64,000 bases of DNA from positions 1,860,001 to 1,924,000 of the forward strand of contig NZ_CP096829.1 of the NCBI RefSeq assembly GCF_023272795.1. The letters are read 5' to 3'. Each line of letters starts with the position of its first letter. The first letter of the stretch is position 1. The notes beneath the pieces were generated by a model. That model saw nothing but the letters and a program-made list of their open reading frames with translations. It searched no databases and was not told where the DNA came from. A program made the translations under genes and the position numbers. Source of the DNA: Flavobacterium humidisoli. Lineage in GTDB: Bacteria > Bacteroidota > Bacteroidia > Flavobacteriales > Flavobacteriaceae. Shown in pieces: positions 1-7,538 of this stretch.

Positions 1-16
1 CTTCATTTTACGATTA

Positions 17-24
17 TATCTTTG
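17..24 (+). promoter_or_regulatory. Bacteroidota -7 promoter element
   Basis: TATCTTTG matches the TAnnTTTG -7 consensus of Bacteroidota promoters. Transcription would start near base 31, giving a leader of about 36 nt for the small secreted peptide gene at 67. The -33 element would fall at or before the window start, so it cannot be judged. Confidence 0.55.
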
Positions 25-66
25 ACTTGTAAAAATGAAAATAAACAATCATAAAAATTTAAAGTC

Positions 67-267
67 ATGAAAAAATTAGCAATTTTAGCAGTAGCAGTTC
101 TAGGAACATTTTCAATGGTAAACGCACAAACAACTCCAGCGCCAGCGCAAACGAAAGAAGTGAAAGCTGCTAAACACGATAAAAAAGCAGAAAAGAAAGC
201 TGACAAAAAAGCAAAAGGAGAGAAAAAAGCAGAAGCTGCAAAAACAGAAGCTCCAAAAGCAAAATAA
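67..267 (+). CDS. Small secreted Lys/Ala-rich peptide
   Basis: This 66-residue protein begins with a clear signal peptide: the charged MKK start, a hydrophobic stretch at about 4-16, and a likely cut after VNA at about residue 20. The exported part is roughly 46 residues, made almost wholly of Lys, Ala, Glu and Pro with no Cys, so it is strongly basic and probably disordered. The gene has its own -7 element upstream and a strong hairpin terminator at 316-346, so it is a single-gene unit. I do not recognise a family with a known function. Short Lys/Ala-rich exported proteins are common in Flavobacterium, and any role in binding nucleic acid or envelope polyanions would be a guess. Confidence 0.75.
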   Translation: MKKLAILAVAVLGTFSMVNAQTTPAPAQTKEVKAAKHDKKAEKKADKKAKGEKKAEAAKTEAPKAK

Positions 268-315
268 AACTAGACTTAGGTCTTAAAAGTAAATAGTTTT
301 AAAGGTTGGTAGGTT

Positions 316-346
316 AAAGCTGAAAGAGCCATCTTTCAGCTTTTTT
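316..346 (+). terminator. Intrinsic terminator of the secreted peptide gene
   Basis: An 11-bp stem (316-326 with 333-343) encloses a 6-nt loop and is followed by a run of T residues to 346. Confidence 0.85.
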
Positions 347-427
347 ATTTTAACAGCGTTAAATTTTTTATAATAAAAAGAAATAGAATTTTCATTCTTT
401 GTTACTTTGTTTAAAACTATATATTAA

Positions 428-1663
428 ATGATCTTTCGTTTTATAATTCTATGCGCTCTTTTATTATTTATTGAGTTCTATTCTTATCAAGCTTTTCGCA
501 CTTTAATCAAAGCACGTTGGGTTTTGATTGGCTATCAAGTAATAAGCTTGCTGGTTTTAATATTTATTATTTATTCTTTTTCGCAGGTAGACCGATCAGT
601 TGGTCAAACTAGGCAATTTATGTTTACTACAGGTTTGATGCTCGTAGTATATGTGCCAAAAATTGTACTTACATTAATAATGTTTGGCGAGGATATTATT
701 AGAGTAGGCGCCAGTATACTGAATTATTTTGTTTACAATACTCCGCGAAAGGAAATGATGCCTGACAGAAGAAAATTTGTAAGTCAGATCGCTTTAGGCT
801 TGGCAGCAATTCCATTTCTTTCTATTATTTACGGAATTTTTGAAGGGAAATATAATTTCAAAGTAATCAAACAAACCGTATTTTTTCCAGATCTTCCAGA
901 TGCTTTTGACGGTTTTAAAATTACGCAAATTTCTGATGTGCATAGTGGTAGTTTTGATAATCCAGAGAAAATTAATTATGCTATTGATTTGATCAATGCA
1001 CAAGAAGCAGATTTGATTTTGTTTACAGGAGATATTGTGAATACTCACGCAAAAGAAATGCATCCTTGGCTGGAAACTTTTAATCGTATTAAAGATTATA
1101 AATATGGGAAGTTTGCTGTTTTAGGGAATCATGATTATGGTGAATATGTAACATGGCCTTCTGAAAAAGAAAAAGACGAAAATTTTAAGGCGATTAAAAA
1201 CCTTTATGGTCAGATTGGTTTTAAATTAATGTTGAACGAGCATACTTATATTCAAAAAGGGGATGATAAAATTGCTCTGATTGGAGTAGAGAATTGGGGA
1301 GTAAATTTTAAAAAAGCAGGTGATTTAAACAAAGCTTCAGAAAATGTGCATCAAGACGATTTTAAAGTTTTAATGAGCCATGATCCAAGTCATTGGGATG
1401 CTGAAATTAAAGACCATCCGAAGAATTTTCATCTGACTTTTGCCGGTCATACGCATGGTATGCAGTTTGGAATTGAAATTCCAGGTTATTTTAAATGGAG
1501 TTTGGCACAATACATTTATAAACAATGGGCAGGTTTGTACGAAAACGTCGGAAAATACGTTTATGTTAACCGCGGATTTGGTTTTCACGCTTATCCAGGA
1601 CGAGTTGGAATTATGCCTGAAATAACAGTAATTGAACTAAAAAAAGGCCGTAATGTCGCTTAA
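428..1663 (+). CDS. Membrane-anchored metallophosphoesterase
   Basis: This 411-residue protein has about four membrane-spanning segments in its first 135 residues, followed by a calcineurin-like phosphoesterase domain at about 160-400. Metal-binding motifs are visible in order: SDVHSG (D170, H172), TGDIVN, GNHDYG (N234, H235, D236), MSHDP and AGHTHGMQFG. This arrangement matches the YkuE/YaeI-like family, whose better-studied members hydrolyse phosphoesters such as lipid A precursors. The substrate here cannot be told from sequence. The domain is probably held at the inner membrane. The thioredoxin-like gene follows after 73 bp with a possible promoter of its own, so the two need not be co-transcribed. 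Confidence 0.88.
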   Translation: MIFRFIILCALLLFIEFYSYQAFRTLIKARWVLIGYQVISLLVLIFIIYSFSQVDRSVGQTRQFMFTTGLMLVVYVPKIVLTLIMFGEDIIRVGASILNYFVYNTPRKEMMPDRRKFVSQIALGLAAIPFLSIIYGIFEGKYNFKVIKQTVFFPDLPDAFDGFKITQISDVHSGSFDNPEKINYAIDLINAQEADLILFTGDIVNTHAKEMHPWLETFNRIKDYKYGKFAVLGNHDYGEYVTWPSEKEKDENFKAIKNLYGQIGFKLMLNEHTYIQKGDDKIALIGVENWGVNFKKAGDLNKASENVHQDDFKVLMSHDPSHWDAEIKDHPKNFHLTFAGHTHGMQFGIEIPGYFKWSLAQYIYKQWAGLYENVGKYVYVNRGFGFHAYPGRVGIMPEITVIELKKGRNVA

Positions 1664-1677
1664 TTCGTTAAAAATGC

Positions 1678-1685
1678 TACATTTG
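1678..1685 (+). promoter_or_regulatory. Candidate -7 element for the thioredoxin-like gene
   Basis: TACATTTG fits TAnnTTTG and lies 52 bp before the start at 1737. No good TTTG is seen at the expected upstream distance, so this is a moderate call. Confidence 0.4.
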
Positions 1686-1736
1686 TATAATATTTATTTC
1701 TTTTAAGAGATTTAAAAAACTTAAATTTTTGGTTTT

Positions 1737-2039
1737 ATGTCAAAATTTGGAGAACTAATAAATGCCCAAGTTCCAGTGTTAATTGATTTTTACACAGATT
1801 GGAATGAATCTTCGGTTTCTATGCATCCTGTTATTAAGGACGTAGCGGCTGCGCTTGGCGATAAGGCCAAAGTAATCAAAATTGATGTAGATAAAAATCA
1901 GGAACTCGCAGAAGCACTTCGTATTAAAGGGCTTCCAACTTTAATGATTTACAAAGAAGGGCAAATGATTTGGAGACAATCTGGAGAGCTTGATGCTAAT
2001 ACTATTATCGGAATTGTTCAGGAACAATTTAATGTCTAA
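1737..2039 (+). CDS. Thioredoxin-fold protein without the CxxC active site
   Basis: At 100 residues the protein has the length and pattern of a single thioredoxin domain: the VPVLIDFYTDW strand before the active site, IKIDVDKNQELAEALRIKGLPTLMIYKEG with the cis-proline P67, and the final helix. Where thioredoxins carry WCGPC it reads WNESS (W22-S26), so both redox cysteines are replaced and the protein contains no Cys at all. It therefore cannot do dithiol exchange and more likely acts as a binding or chaperone-like module; that is inference. There is no signal peptide, so it should be cytoplasmic. It converges with the deacetylase gene 24 bp away. Confidence 0.88.
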   Translation: MSKFGELINAQVPVLIDFYTDWNESSVSMHPVIKDVAAALGDKAKVIKIDVDKNQELAEALRIKGLPTLMIYKEGQMIWRQSGELDANTIIGIVQEQFNV

Positions 2040-2063
2040 ATAACTTCTTTTGATTGATGTTAT

Positions 2064-2705
2064 TTAGTGAATAATATCAAACTTATATCCATTTTCTTTT
2101 AAAAAATGCAGTGTTCTAGGCAAGGCGAATCTTAAATTTGGAGAAGCCTTAACGCTGTCATGAAAAACAATTACGCTACCTGATTTTACATTTTTTGTTA
2201 CGTTTTCAAGACATTTTTCTGGCGTAATGCTTTGATCAAAATCGGCACTTAAAACATCCCACATTACAATTTTATAGCCTAAGCTTCTAAGAATTTTAGA
2301 CTGTGCTTTTTTAATTTTTCCATAAGGAGGACGGAATAATAAGCGGTGAGGGGTTTTCTCTTGCTCGTCTAAAATAGCGGCACAGTTTTGTACATTCTCA
2401 ATATATTCATTGGTGTGGCTTTTCCATCCATTAACATGATTCATAGTATGGTTCCCAATTGAATGTCCGTCGGTAATCAACTTTTCAAACAGAGCCAGAT
2501 TGGCTTTAATGTTTTTTCCGATACAGAAGAAAGTAGCTTTAGCATCAAATTTTTTTAATTCAGACAAAACCCAGTCTGTAATTTCTGGAGTCGGGCCATC
2601 ATCAAAAGTGAGGTATATTTTCTTTTCGTTGTTAGGAATATCCCAGCAATATTTAGAAAACACCTTTTTGATAAATGCATTAGTTTTTACCCAATAGAAG
2701 CTCAT
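2064..2705 (-). CDS. Polysaccharide deacetylase (NodB-like, CE4)
   Basis: This 213-residue protein carries the NodB-domain motifs: YLTFDDGP (catalytic Asp and metal Asp at D35, D36), HSIGNHTMNH (metal histidines H86 and H90), the RPPYG motif, WDVLSADF, and VIVFHD near the end. The family removes N- or O-acetyl groups from chitin-like, peptidoglycan or surface polysaccharides using a divalent metal. No clear signal peptide is visible; the N-terminus is short and amphipathic, so location is uncertain. The upstream DUF2723 gene ends in a strong terminator at 2736-2777, so this gene should have its own promoter, although no good -7 match is seen in the 30 bp between them. Confidence 0.9.
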   Translation of the reverse strand: MSFYWVKTNAFIKKVFSKYCWDIPNNEKKIYLTFDDGPTPEITDWVLSELKKFDAKATFFCIGKNIKANLALFEKLITDGHSIGNHTMNHVNGWKSHTNEYIENVQNCAAILDEQEKTPHRLLFRPPYGKIKKAQSKILRSLGYKIVMWDVLSADFDQSITPEKCLENVTKNVKSGSVIVFHDSVKASPNLRFALPRTLHFLKENGYKFDIIH

Positions 2706-2735
2706 TTTAAATTAAAATTATTGTCGTATAAAATT

Positions 2736-2777
2736 AAAAAATGCAGCGCTATTTATCAAACAGCGCTGCATTTTTTT
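2736..2777 (-). terminator. Intrinsic terminator of the DUF2723 gene
   Basis: A stem of about 14 bp containing TGCAGCGCT (2737-2750 with 2762-2775) and an 11-nt loop is flanked by A and T runs. It sits just past the stop of the minus-strand DUF2723 gene and could work in both directions. Confidence 0.85.
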
Positions 2778-2802
2778 AATAAGTAAGATTTGCGTATATT
2801 AA

Positions 2803-5800
2803 TTATTCTTTTTCACGTCCAAAACGCTCGAAAACATTTACATAAGTGTTAAACGTAGTTTTGTGCTGGTTGTAAAAAGCAGTGTCTTTATTGTCATCCA
2901 TTACGTGTAGCAGGCTTCTGTAACGTTCAATATCAGTAATAATGTCTACTGCTAAAGAAGTTTGGTCAGAAGGAGGCAATGTGCTGTAATAGTTTAGATT
3001 CTCTTTATATTTCTGAACTAATTTATTTAAAAGATCTTGCGCCTTAGCTTTTTCACCAACTTTATAATAACCATCTCCAAAAGCTTCAACTAATGAATAA
3101 TAACCATATTTGTCTAAAGGCATTTTGGTCATCGCTAAATTGATTACATTTTTGGCTTTATCAATTTTGCCTTCAGCAATAAGCTGATTCATTAATCTAG
3201 AAAGATTTGTACGGTAAGTAATGCTATTTCTTCTAGTTTCAGGGTCGTGATAGATGTTTCCATTACTATTTCCCCAATCCCATTTCATTACAATATCATA
3301 CATTTTATCAGCATCAATTTGTCCCATGTCTAATGGTCCGCCATCTTTAGAAGGAGTGTTTTTTACTGGAACCAATTTATAAACCATTCCGTCCAACTGC
3401 AGATAATCTTTTAGCCATAAATAGTCTTCATCATCAAAAGCACCACCACTAAAATAGATTGGTCTTTTCCAGTTGTTATTTGCTAAGATATCAAGCATCA
3501 TTAAACGGTTTTTGTATAATGCGCTTCCTTTGATATCAATGTCTAAATAAGGAACAATAGAATCGTAATATTTAGGATTAACTACTTTATTTTGAATAAT
3601 AGTGTTTTTATCAACATTTACTCTAATCTTGTTTGTTGGGTAGAAATGGATGGTTTGTCCGTTTTGTAAACCAACAGTCGATTTAGGATTTTTGATGAAA
3701 TCGATAAAATCTTTAATATTCCAGCGTGTATCAATTTTCTGGATGTAAGCCGTGTAATCCAAATTATCTCCCACATATTGGCTGTGTACAAAAGAAATTG
3801 GTAACGGATTTGACTCGTAAGACTTTGCTTTCATTTGATCAATGTACCAATCTGTCATAAATAAACTTGTATTTACAATCTTCACATCGGTTCTAAAATG
3901 TTCAATTTCCTGCGCGTACCAAAGAGGGAAGGTATCATTGTCTCCAATAGTAAATAAAATAGCATCTTTATCACAAGAATTTAAATAAGCTTTTGCCATA
4001 GCAACTGCTGTATATTTTCCAGATCTATCATGATCATCCCAGTTTTGAGAAGCCATTAAAACAGGAGCGGCCAATAAACTTCCGGCAATAATTACTGGCC
4101 CGGCAATTTTTGGAGCCAAGTATTTCTGCAAACTTTCATAAAGTGAATAAACACCAAATCCGATCCAGATGGCAAAGACATAGAAGGAACCTACTAAAGC
4201 ATAATCTCTTTCACGAGGTTCAAAAGGTCTTTCATTTAAATATATTTTTAGTGCAATTCCTGTAAATAAAAACAAAGCCAAAAGAACATAGAAACTCTTC
4301 AAGTCTTTGTTAGCATGGTACATAATACCAATTAATCCTAAAATAAACGGAAGGAAATAATAAACATTACGTCCCTTGTTATTTAATACATCAGAAGGTA
4401 AATTGTCTTGAGAACCTAAATGAACCGAATCTAAAGCTTTAATGCCACTAATCCAGTTTCCGTCAAGATTATCGTATTTACCTTGAACATCGTTTTGGCG
4501 TCCAACAAAATTCCACATTAAATATCTCCAGTACATATATCCAAATTGGTATTCAAACATAAAACTGAAGTTGTCTGCCGTAGAAGGTTTTTCGATAAGT
4601 AAATACTCGCCGTAGCTTCTTAAAAATTTTACGTAACCTTCGTTGTCAATTTGTTTTTGAGCGTAAGCTTTTCTAAATTCCGAAACTGTTTTTTCAACTT
4701 CATTGCGCAATTGAGCCGTAGCTTTGTTGTATTCATCTTCGCTTAATTGGCTAGCATCGATTCCGTATTTTGCCAAATCTTCATCATAATTATGATTTGG
4801 GTCAATTCTAAACTTTGGAGGATTTGTAAAGTTGATATAGTTTTGAATGTGACCTGTTTCTGTACTCCACATTCTTGGCAGAATTGCTTTCTGATTGTCG
4901 TCAGAATTTTGTTCTGCATTTTTATAATTATTGGTAATAATGTATTTACCTGTTTTATAATCTCTTTCGTAGTTTGGTTTTTTGTCTAAATAAGGTGTTT
5001 TAGCATCAAGACCGGCAAAAAGCTCAGTGTATTGAGGTCCGTAAAACAAAGGATTTACACCATATTGCTCACGATTATAATAAGCTAAAACCTCAGTTGC
5101 ATCTGATGGTTTGTTTTCGTTAATGACGGTATTCGCATTTGCACGAACAGGAAGCATTAGCCAAGTAGAGAAACCAATCAGGATAAATAAAACACATAAT
5201 ATAATAGTGTTGTAAAATATTAAACCTTTTTGTCTCGTGTATTTTAATCCAAAATAGAAAAACGCAATAAATAGTAATGCAACAAAGATAGTTCCTGAAT
5301 TGAATGGAAGCCCCATACTATTTACCATGAAAATTTCGGTTTTTCCGAAAAACGCCATAGTTAGTGGAAGAAGTAATTTAAAAATAAATAACAAGATTCC
5401 GATAACAACCACATTAGCAATAAGGAAGTTTTTTATGGTAACTTTTTCGTAGTGTTTGAAATAATATAAGAATCCAATAGAAGGGATGGTTAAAAGAGCC
5501 ATGAAGTGGACTCCAAACGAAAGACCAACAACCAAAGAAATAATTAAAAGCCATTTGTTTCCTTTTGGTTTGTCCATGTCTTGTTCCCAACGTAAACCAA
5601 GCCAGAATAGCAATGCAATTAATAAAGATGCCATTGCGTAAACTTCGGCTTCTACCGCGTTAAACCAAAAACTATCAGAAAACGTATAAGCCAAAGCCCC
5701 AACAAAAGAGCTTCCTAAAATAACAATCGAATTGTTTTGGTCAATTTCTGTAAAACGAGCCACGATCTTTTTTAAAATCATGGAAGATGACCAGAACATA

Positions 5801-6081
5801 AATAATATGGTAAATGCGCTAGAGAAAACAGACATCATGTTAACCATTAGAGCCACATGCTGAGCATCTATTGCAAACATTGCAAAAAATGCACCCATCA
5901 TCTGGAAAAGGGGAGCTCCCGGTGGGTGTCCTACTTCAAGTTTGGCTGCGGTAGCAATATATTCTCCGCAATCCCAAAAGCTCATTGTAGGTTCTACTGT
6001 TAATGTATAAGTTATTAAAGCGATTGCAAATGCAAACCAACCAATAATTGTATTCCATTTATTGAAATTGAATTGTGCCAT
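2803..6081 (-). CDS. DUF2723 large membrane protein, probable glycosyltransferase
   Basis: This 1,092-residue protein has many hydrophobic segments: roughly the first 330 residues and again about 570-680. A long soluble C-terminal part ends in a helical, TPR-like stretch (about 960-1080). Near the N-terminus is WDCGEYIATAAKLEVGHPPG, the pattern that defines DUF2723. This fold resembles PMT-type lipid-dependent O-mannosyltransferases, and Bacteroidota O-glycosylate many exported proteins, so a glycosyl transfer role at the outer face of the inner membrane is likely but inferred. The length is usual for Flavobacteriaceae members. It is a single-gene unit with its own terminator. Confidence 0.85.
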   Translation of the reverse strand: MAQFNFNKWNTIIGWFAFAIALITYTLTVEPTMSFWDCGEYIATAAKLEVGHPPGAPLFQMMGAFFAMFAIDAQHVALMVNMMSVFSSAFTILFMFWSSSMILKKIVARFTEIDQNNSIVILGSSFVGALAYTFSDSFWFNAVEAEVYAMASLLIALLFWLGLRWEQDMDKPKGNKWLLIISLVVGLSFGVHFMALLTIPSIGFLYYFKHYEKVTIKNFLIANVVVIGILLFIFKLLLPLTMAFFGKTEIFMVNSMGLPFNSGTIFVALLFIAFFYFGLKYTRQKGLIFYNTIILCVLFILIGFSTWLMLPVRANANTVINENKPSDATEVLAYYNREQYGVNPLFYGPQYTELFAGLDAKTPYLDKKPNYERDYKTGKYIITNNYKNAEQNSDDNQKAILPRMWSTETGHIQNYINFTNPPKFRIDPNHNYDEDLAKYGIDASQLSEDEYNKATAQLRNEVEKTVSEFRKAYAQKQIDNEGYVKFLRSYGEYLLIEKPSTADNFSFMFEYQFGYMYWRYLMWNFVGRQNDVQGKYDNLDGNWISGIKALDSVHLGSQDNLPSDVLNNKGRNVYYFLPFILGLIGIMYHANKDLKSFYVLLALFLFTGIALKIYLNERPFEPRERDYALVGSFYVFAIWIGFGVYSLYESLQKYLAPKIAGPVIIAGSLLAAPVLMASQNWDDHDRSGKYTAVAMAKAYLNSCDKDAILFTIGDNDTFPLWYAQEIEHFRTDVKIVNTSLFMTDWYIDQMKAKSYESNPLPISFVHSQYVGDNLDYTAYIQKIDTRWNIKDFIDFIKNPKSTVGLQNGQTIHFYPTNKIRVNVDKNTIIQNKVVNPKYYDSIVPYLDIDIKGSALYKNRLMMLDILANNNWKRPIYFSGGAFDDEDYLWLKDYLQLDGMVYKLVPVKNTPSKDGGPLDMGQIDADKMYDIVMKWDWGNSNGNIYHDPETRRNSITYRTNLSRLMNQLIAEGKIDKAKNVINLAMTKMPLDKYGYYSLVEAFGDGYYKVGEKAKAQDLLNKLVQKYKENLNYYSTLPPSDQTSLAVDIITDIERYRSLLHVMDDNKDTAFYNQHKTTFNTYVNVFERFGREKE

Positions 6082-6276
6082 ATTTAGGTGTTAAAAATTT
6101 GAGTGTTTTTCTATCCTACAAAGAAAATGTTTTTTTATGTAAAGAAACGAGCATTAACAAAAAATTCTATAAAACTATCGGGAAACAGCAATGTGTTGTT
6201 TATGAGTAACTTCTATTGTTGATGGAAATTTCAAACGGAGAAAAATCAAAAAAAATGATTTTTTTTGACCAAAAAG

Positions 6277-6307
6277 TTTGCACAAACTAAATAAAGACTT
6301 AAATTTG
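6277..6307 (+). promoter_or_regulatory. Promoter of the first tRNA-Gln
   Basis: TTTG at 6277-6280 and TAAATTTG at 6300-6307 are separated by 19 bp, a close match to the Bacteroidota -33/-7 consensus. The start point would lie about 12 bp before the mature tRNA. Confidence 0.8.
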
Positions 6308-6326
6308 CACTCGCTAATAGCACTGC

Positions 6327-6397
6327 TGGTCTATGGTGTAATGGTAACACTACGGTTTTTGGTGCCGTCTTTCTAGGTTCGAGTCCTAGTAGACCAA
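6327..6397 (+). tRNA. tRNA-Gln (anticodon UUG), copy 1
   Basis: A complete cloverleaf can be drawn. TGGTCTA pairs perfectly with TAGACCA in the acceptor stem, the D-arm lies in GTGTAATGGTAACAC, the anticodon stem ACGGT/GCCGT holds the loop TTTTGGT with TTG at positions 34-36, and the T-arm is CTAGG-TTCGAGT-CCTAG. The discriminator is A, and the 3' CCA is not encoded. It is identical to the copy 180 bp downstream. Confidence 0.95.
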
Positions 6398-6402
6398 CAG
6401 AA

Positions 6403-6432
6403 AAGTCTCTCAGAAATGAGAGACTTTTTTTT
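6403..6432 (+). terminator. Terminator of tRNA-Gln copy 1
   Basis: A 10-bp stem (6403-6412 with 6417-6426) with a GAAA loop is followed by T residues to 6432. Confidence 0.9.
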
Positions 6433-6455
6433 ATTTAAAAAAGTTTTGTTTAAAA

Positions 6456-6486
6456 TTTGCATAAATTAAATAAAGTTTTAATTTTG
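6456..6486 (+). promoter_or_regulatory. Promoter of the second tRNA-Gln
   Basis: TTTG at 6456-6459 and TAATTTTG at 6479-6486 have the same 19-bp spacing as copy 1. The sequence around them is diverged from copy 1 but aligned with it. Confidence 0.8.
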
Positions 6487-6506
6487 CACCCGCTTAACCG
6501 CACTGC

Positions 6507-6577
6507 TGGTCTATGGTGTAATGGTAACACTACGGTTTTTGGTGCCGTCTTTCTAGGTTCGAGTCCTAGTAGACCAA
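6507..6577 (+). tRNA. tRNA-Gln (anticodon UUG), copy 2
   Basis: The 71-nt tRNA body is identical to copy 1 at 6327, with the same TTG anticodon and the same flanking bases. It has its own promoter upstream and terminator downstream, so each copy is an independent transcription unit. Confidence 0.95.
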
Positions 6578-6582
6578 CAGAA

Positions 6583-6611
6583 AAGCCTCTCAGAAATGAG
6601 AGGCTTTTTTT
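6583..6611 (+). terminator. Terminator of tRNA-Gln copy 2
   Basis: A 10-bp stem with a GAAA loop precedes a T run. Compared with the first copy, one base pair has changed from T-A to C-G on both sides of the stem, which keeps it intact. Confidence 0.9.
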
Positions 6612-6673
6612 ATGCTGTAAATTTAGCGGATGCTATTTTTGTTTAGAGTCTGATGTTTAGCTATTTGATTGTT

Positions 6674-7480
6674 TTATTTTTGGTTTAAAGAAGAAGGGAC
6701 TATTCCGAATTTCTTTTTGAATGAAAACGAAAAATGTGAAAGATCTTCAAAGCCAACGCCAAGATATACTTCTGATGGCGGATTTCCTTGGCTGATTAAA
6801 TAATAAGCTTCCTGAAGTCTTTTGTTTAAAAGCCATTTTCCGGGTGCCTGCTGAAAAACTTTTTGAAAATCTCTTTTAAATGTGGCTAAACTTCTTCCTG
6901 TTAGATAGGCAAATCGTTGCATTTGAACATTAAAGTGGAAGTTTTTATTCATAAAGGCTTCCAGGTCAATTTTTCCAGGCTCATTAAAATCAAACAATAT
7001 GTCTTTTAATTCTGGATTTATTTTTAGCAAAAGATGAATTGCTTCTTTGATTTTTAAATTGAACAATGTTTCATTGTTTTCTTCTTCGACTTCCAGGTAT
7101 GATATCAGCGATTCCATGAAAGATTGGTAGAGTGGGTTAGGGGCTAATGAGAACATGGCATTTGTATCGGCTTTTTTATCGGCTTTTAAATTGTGCTCTT
7201 TGCTAATTTCTCGTAAAATTTCCTGATCAAGAAAAAGAGAAATGGTTTTGAATTCTCCTCCTGCTGGTGGAATTTTGGTAAACTTAGCTAAATGATTTCG
7301 TCTGCTAAAGCGGAAGTCTCCTGGTTTTGAGTGAAAAGTATTTTGATTATCTGTAACAATCATTTCGCCAGAAATCTGATAGCTAAAAACATGTTCTGGT
7401 ATAAAATGCTCGCCTTCTCGACTCCGTGAGTAATAGCAGGAGTAGAGTATTTTGGGTTTTATTTGTGATTTTATGCTCAT
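6674..7480 (-). CDS. AraC-family transcriptional regulator
   Basis: This 268-residue protein has an N-terminal cupin-like sensing region (about 20-100, including FHSKPGDFRFSRRNHLAKF) and a C-terminal AraC DNA-binding domain (about 165-268). The two helix-turn-helix units are visible in FAYLTGRSLATFKRDFQKVF and YLGVGFEDLSHFSFSFKKKFG. Cytoplasmic transcription factors of this type usually respond to a small molecule. It lies 58 bp downstream of the aldehyde dehydrogenase gene on the same strand, with a hairpin between them, so it may regulate that gene or be partly co-transcribed with it. Confidence 0.9.
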   Translation of the reverse strand: MSIKSQIKPKILYSCYYSRSREGEHFIPEHVFSYQISGEMIVTDNQNTFHSKPGDFRFSRRNHLAKFTKIPPAGGEFKTISLFLDQEILREISKEHNLKADKKADTNAMFSLAPNPLYQSFMESLISYLEVEEENNETLFNLKIKEAIHLLLKINPELKDILFDFNEPGKIDLEAFMNKNFHFNVQMQRFAYLTGRSLATFKRDFQKVFQQAPGKWLLNKRLQEAYYLISQGNPPSEVYLGVGFEDLSHFSFSFKKKFGIVPSSLNQK

Positions 7481-7496
7481 ATTGTAAAAATACTAA

Positions 7497-7532
7497 AATC
7501 TGGAATCTTTATGCGTTAAAGATTTCCAGATT
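7497..7532 (-). terminator. Hairpin between aldehyde dehydrogenase and araC-type gene
   Basis: AATCTGGAATCTTT (7497-7510) pairs with AAAGATTTCCAGATT (7518-7532) apart from one bulged base, with a 7-nt loop. Read on the minus strand it follows the dehydrogenase stop and runs into TTTTAGTATTTTT, so it may be a partial terminator that lowers read-through into the regulator gene. Confidence 0.6.
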
Positions 7533-7538
7533 GAGAGG

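Noticed and set aside
6457..6660. A 67-codon plus-strand open frame covering tRNA-Gln copy 2
   Set aside because: It runs through the promoter, the tRNA and the terminator stem, so it cannot be a real protein gene.
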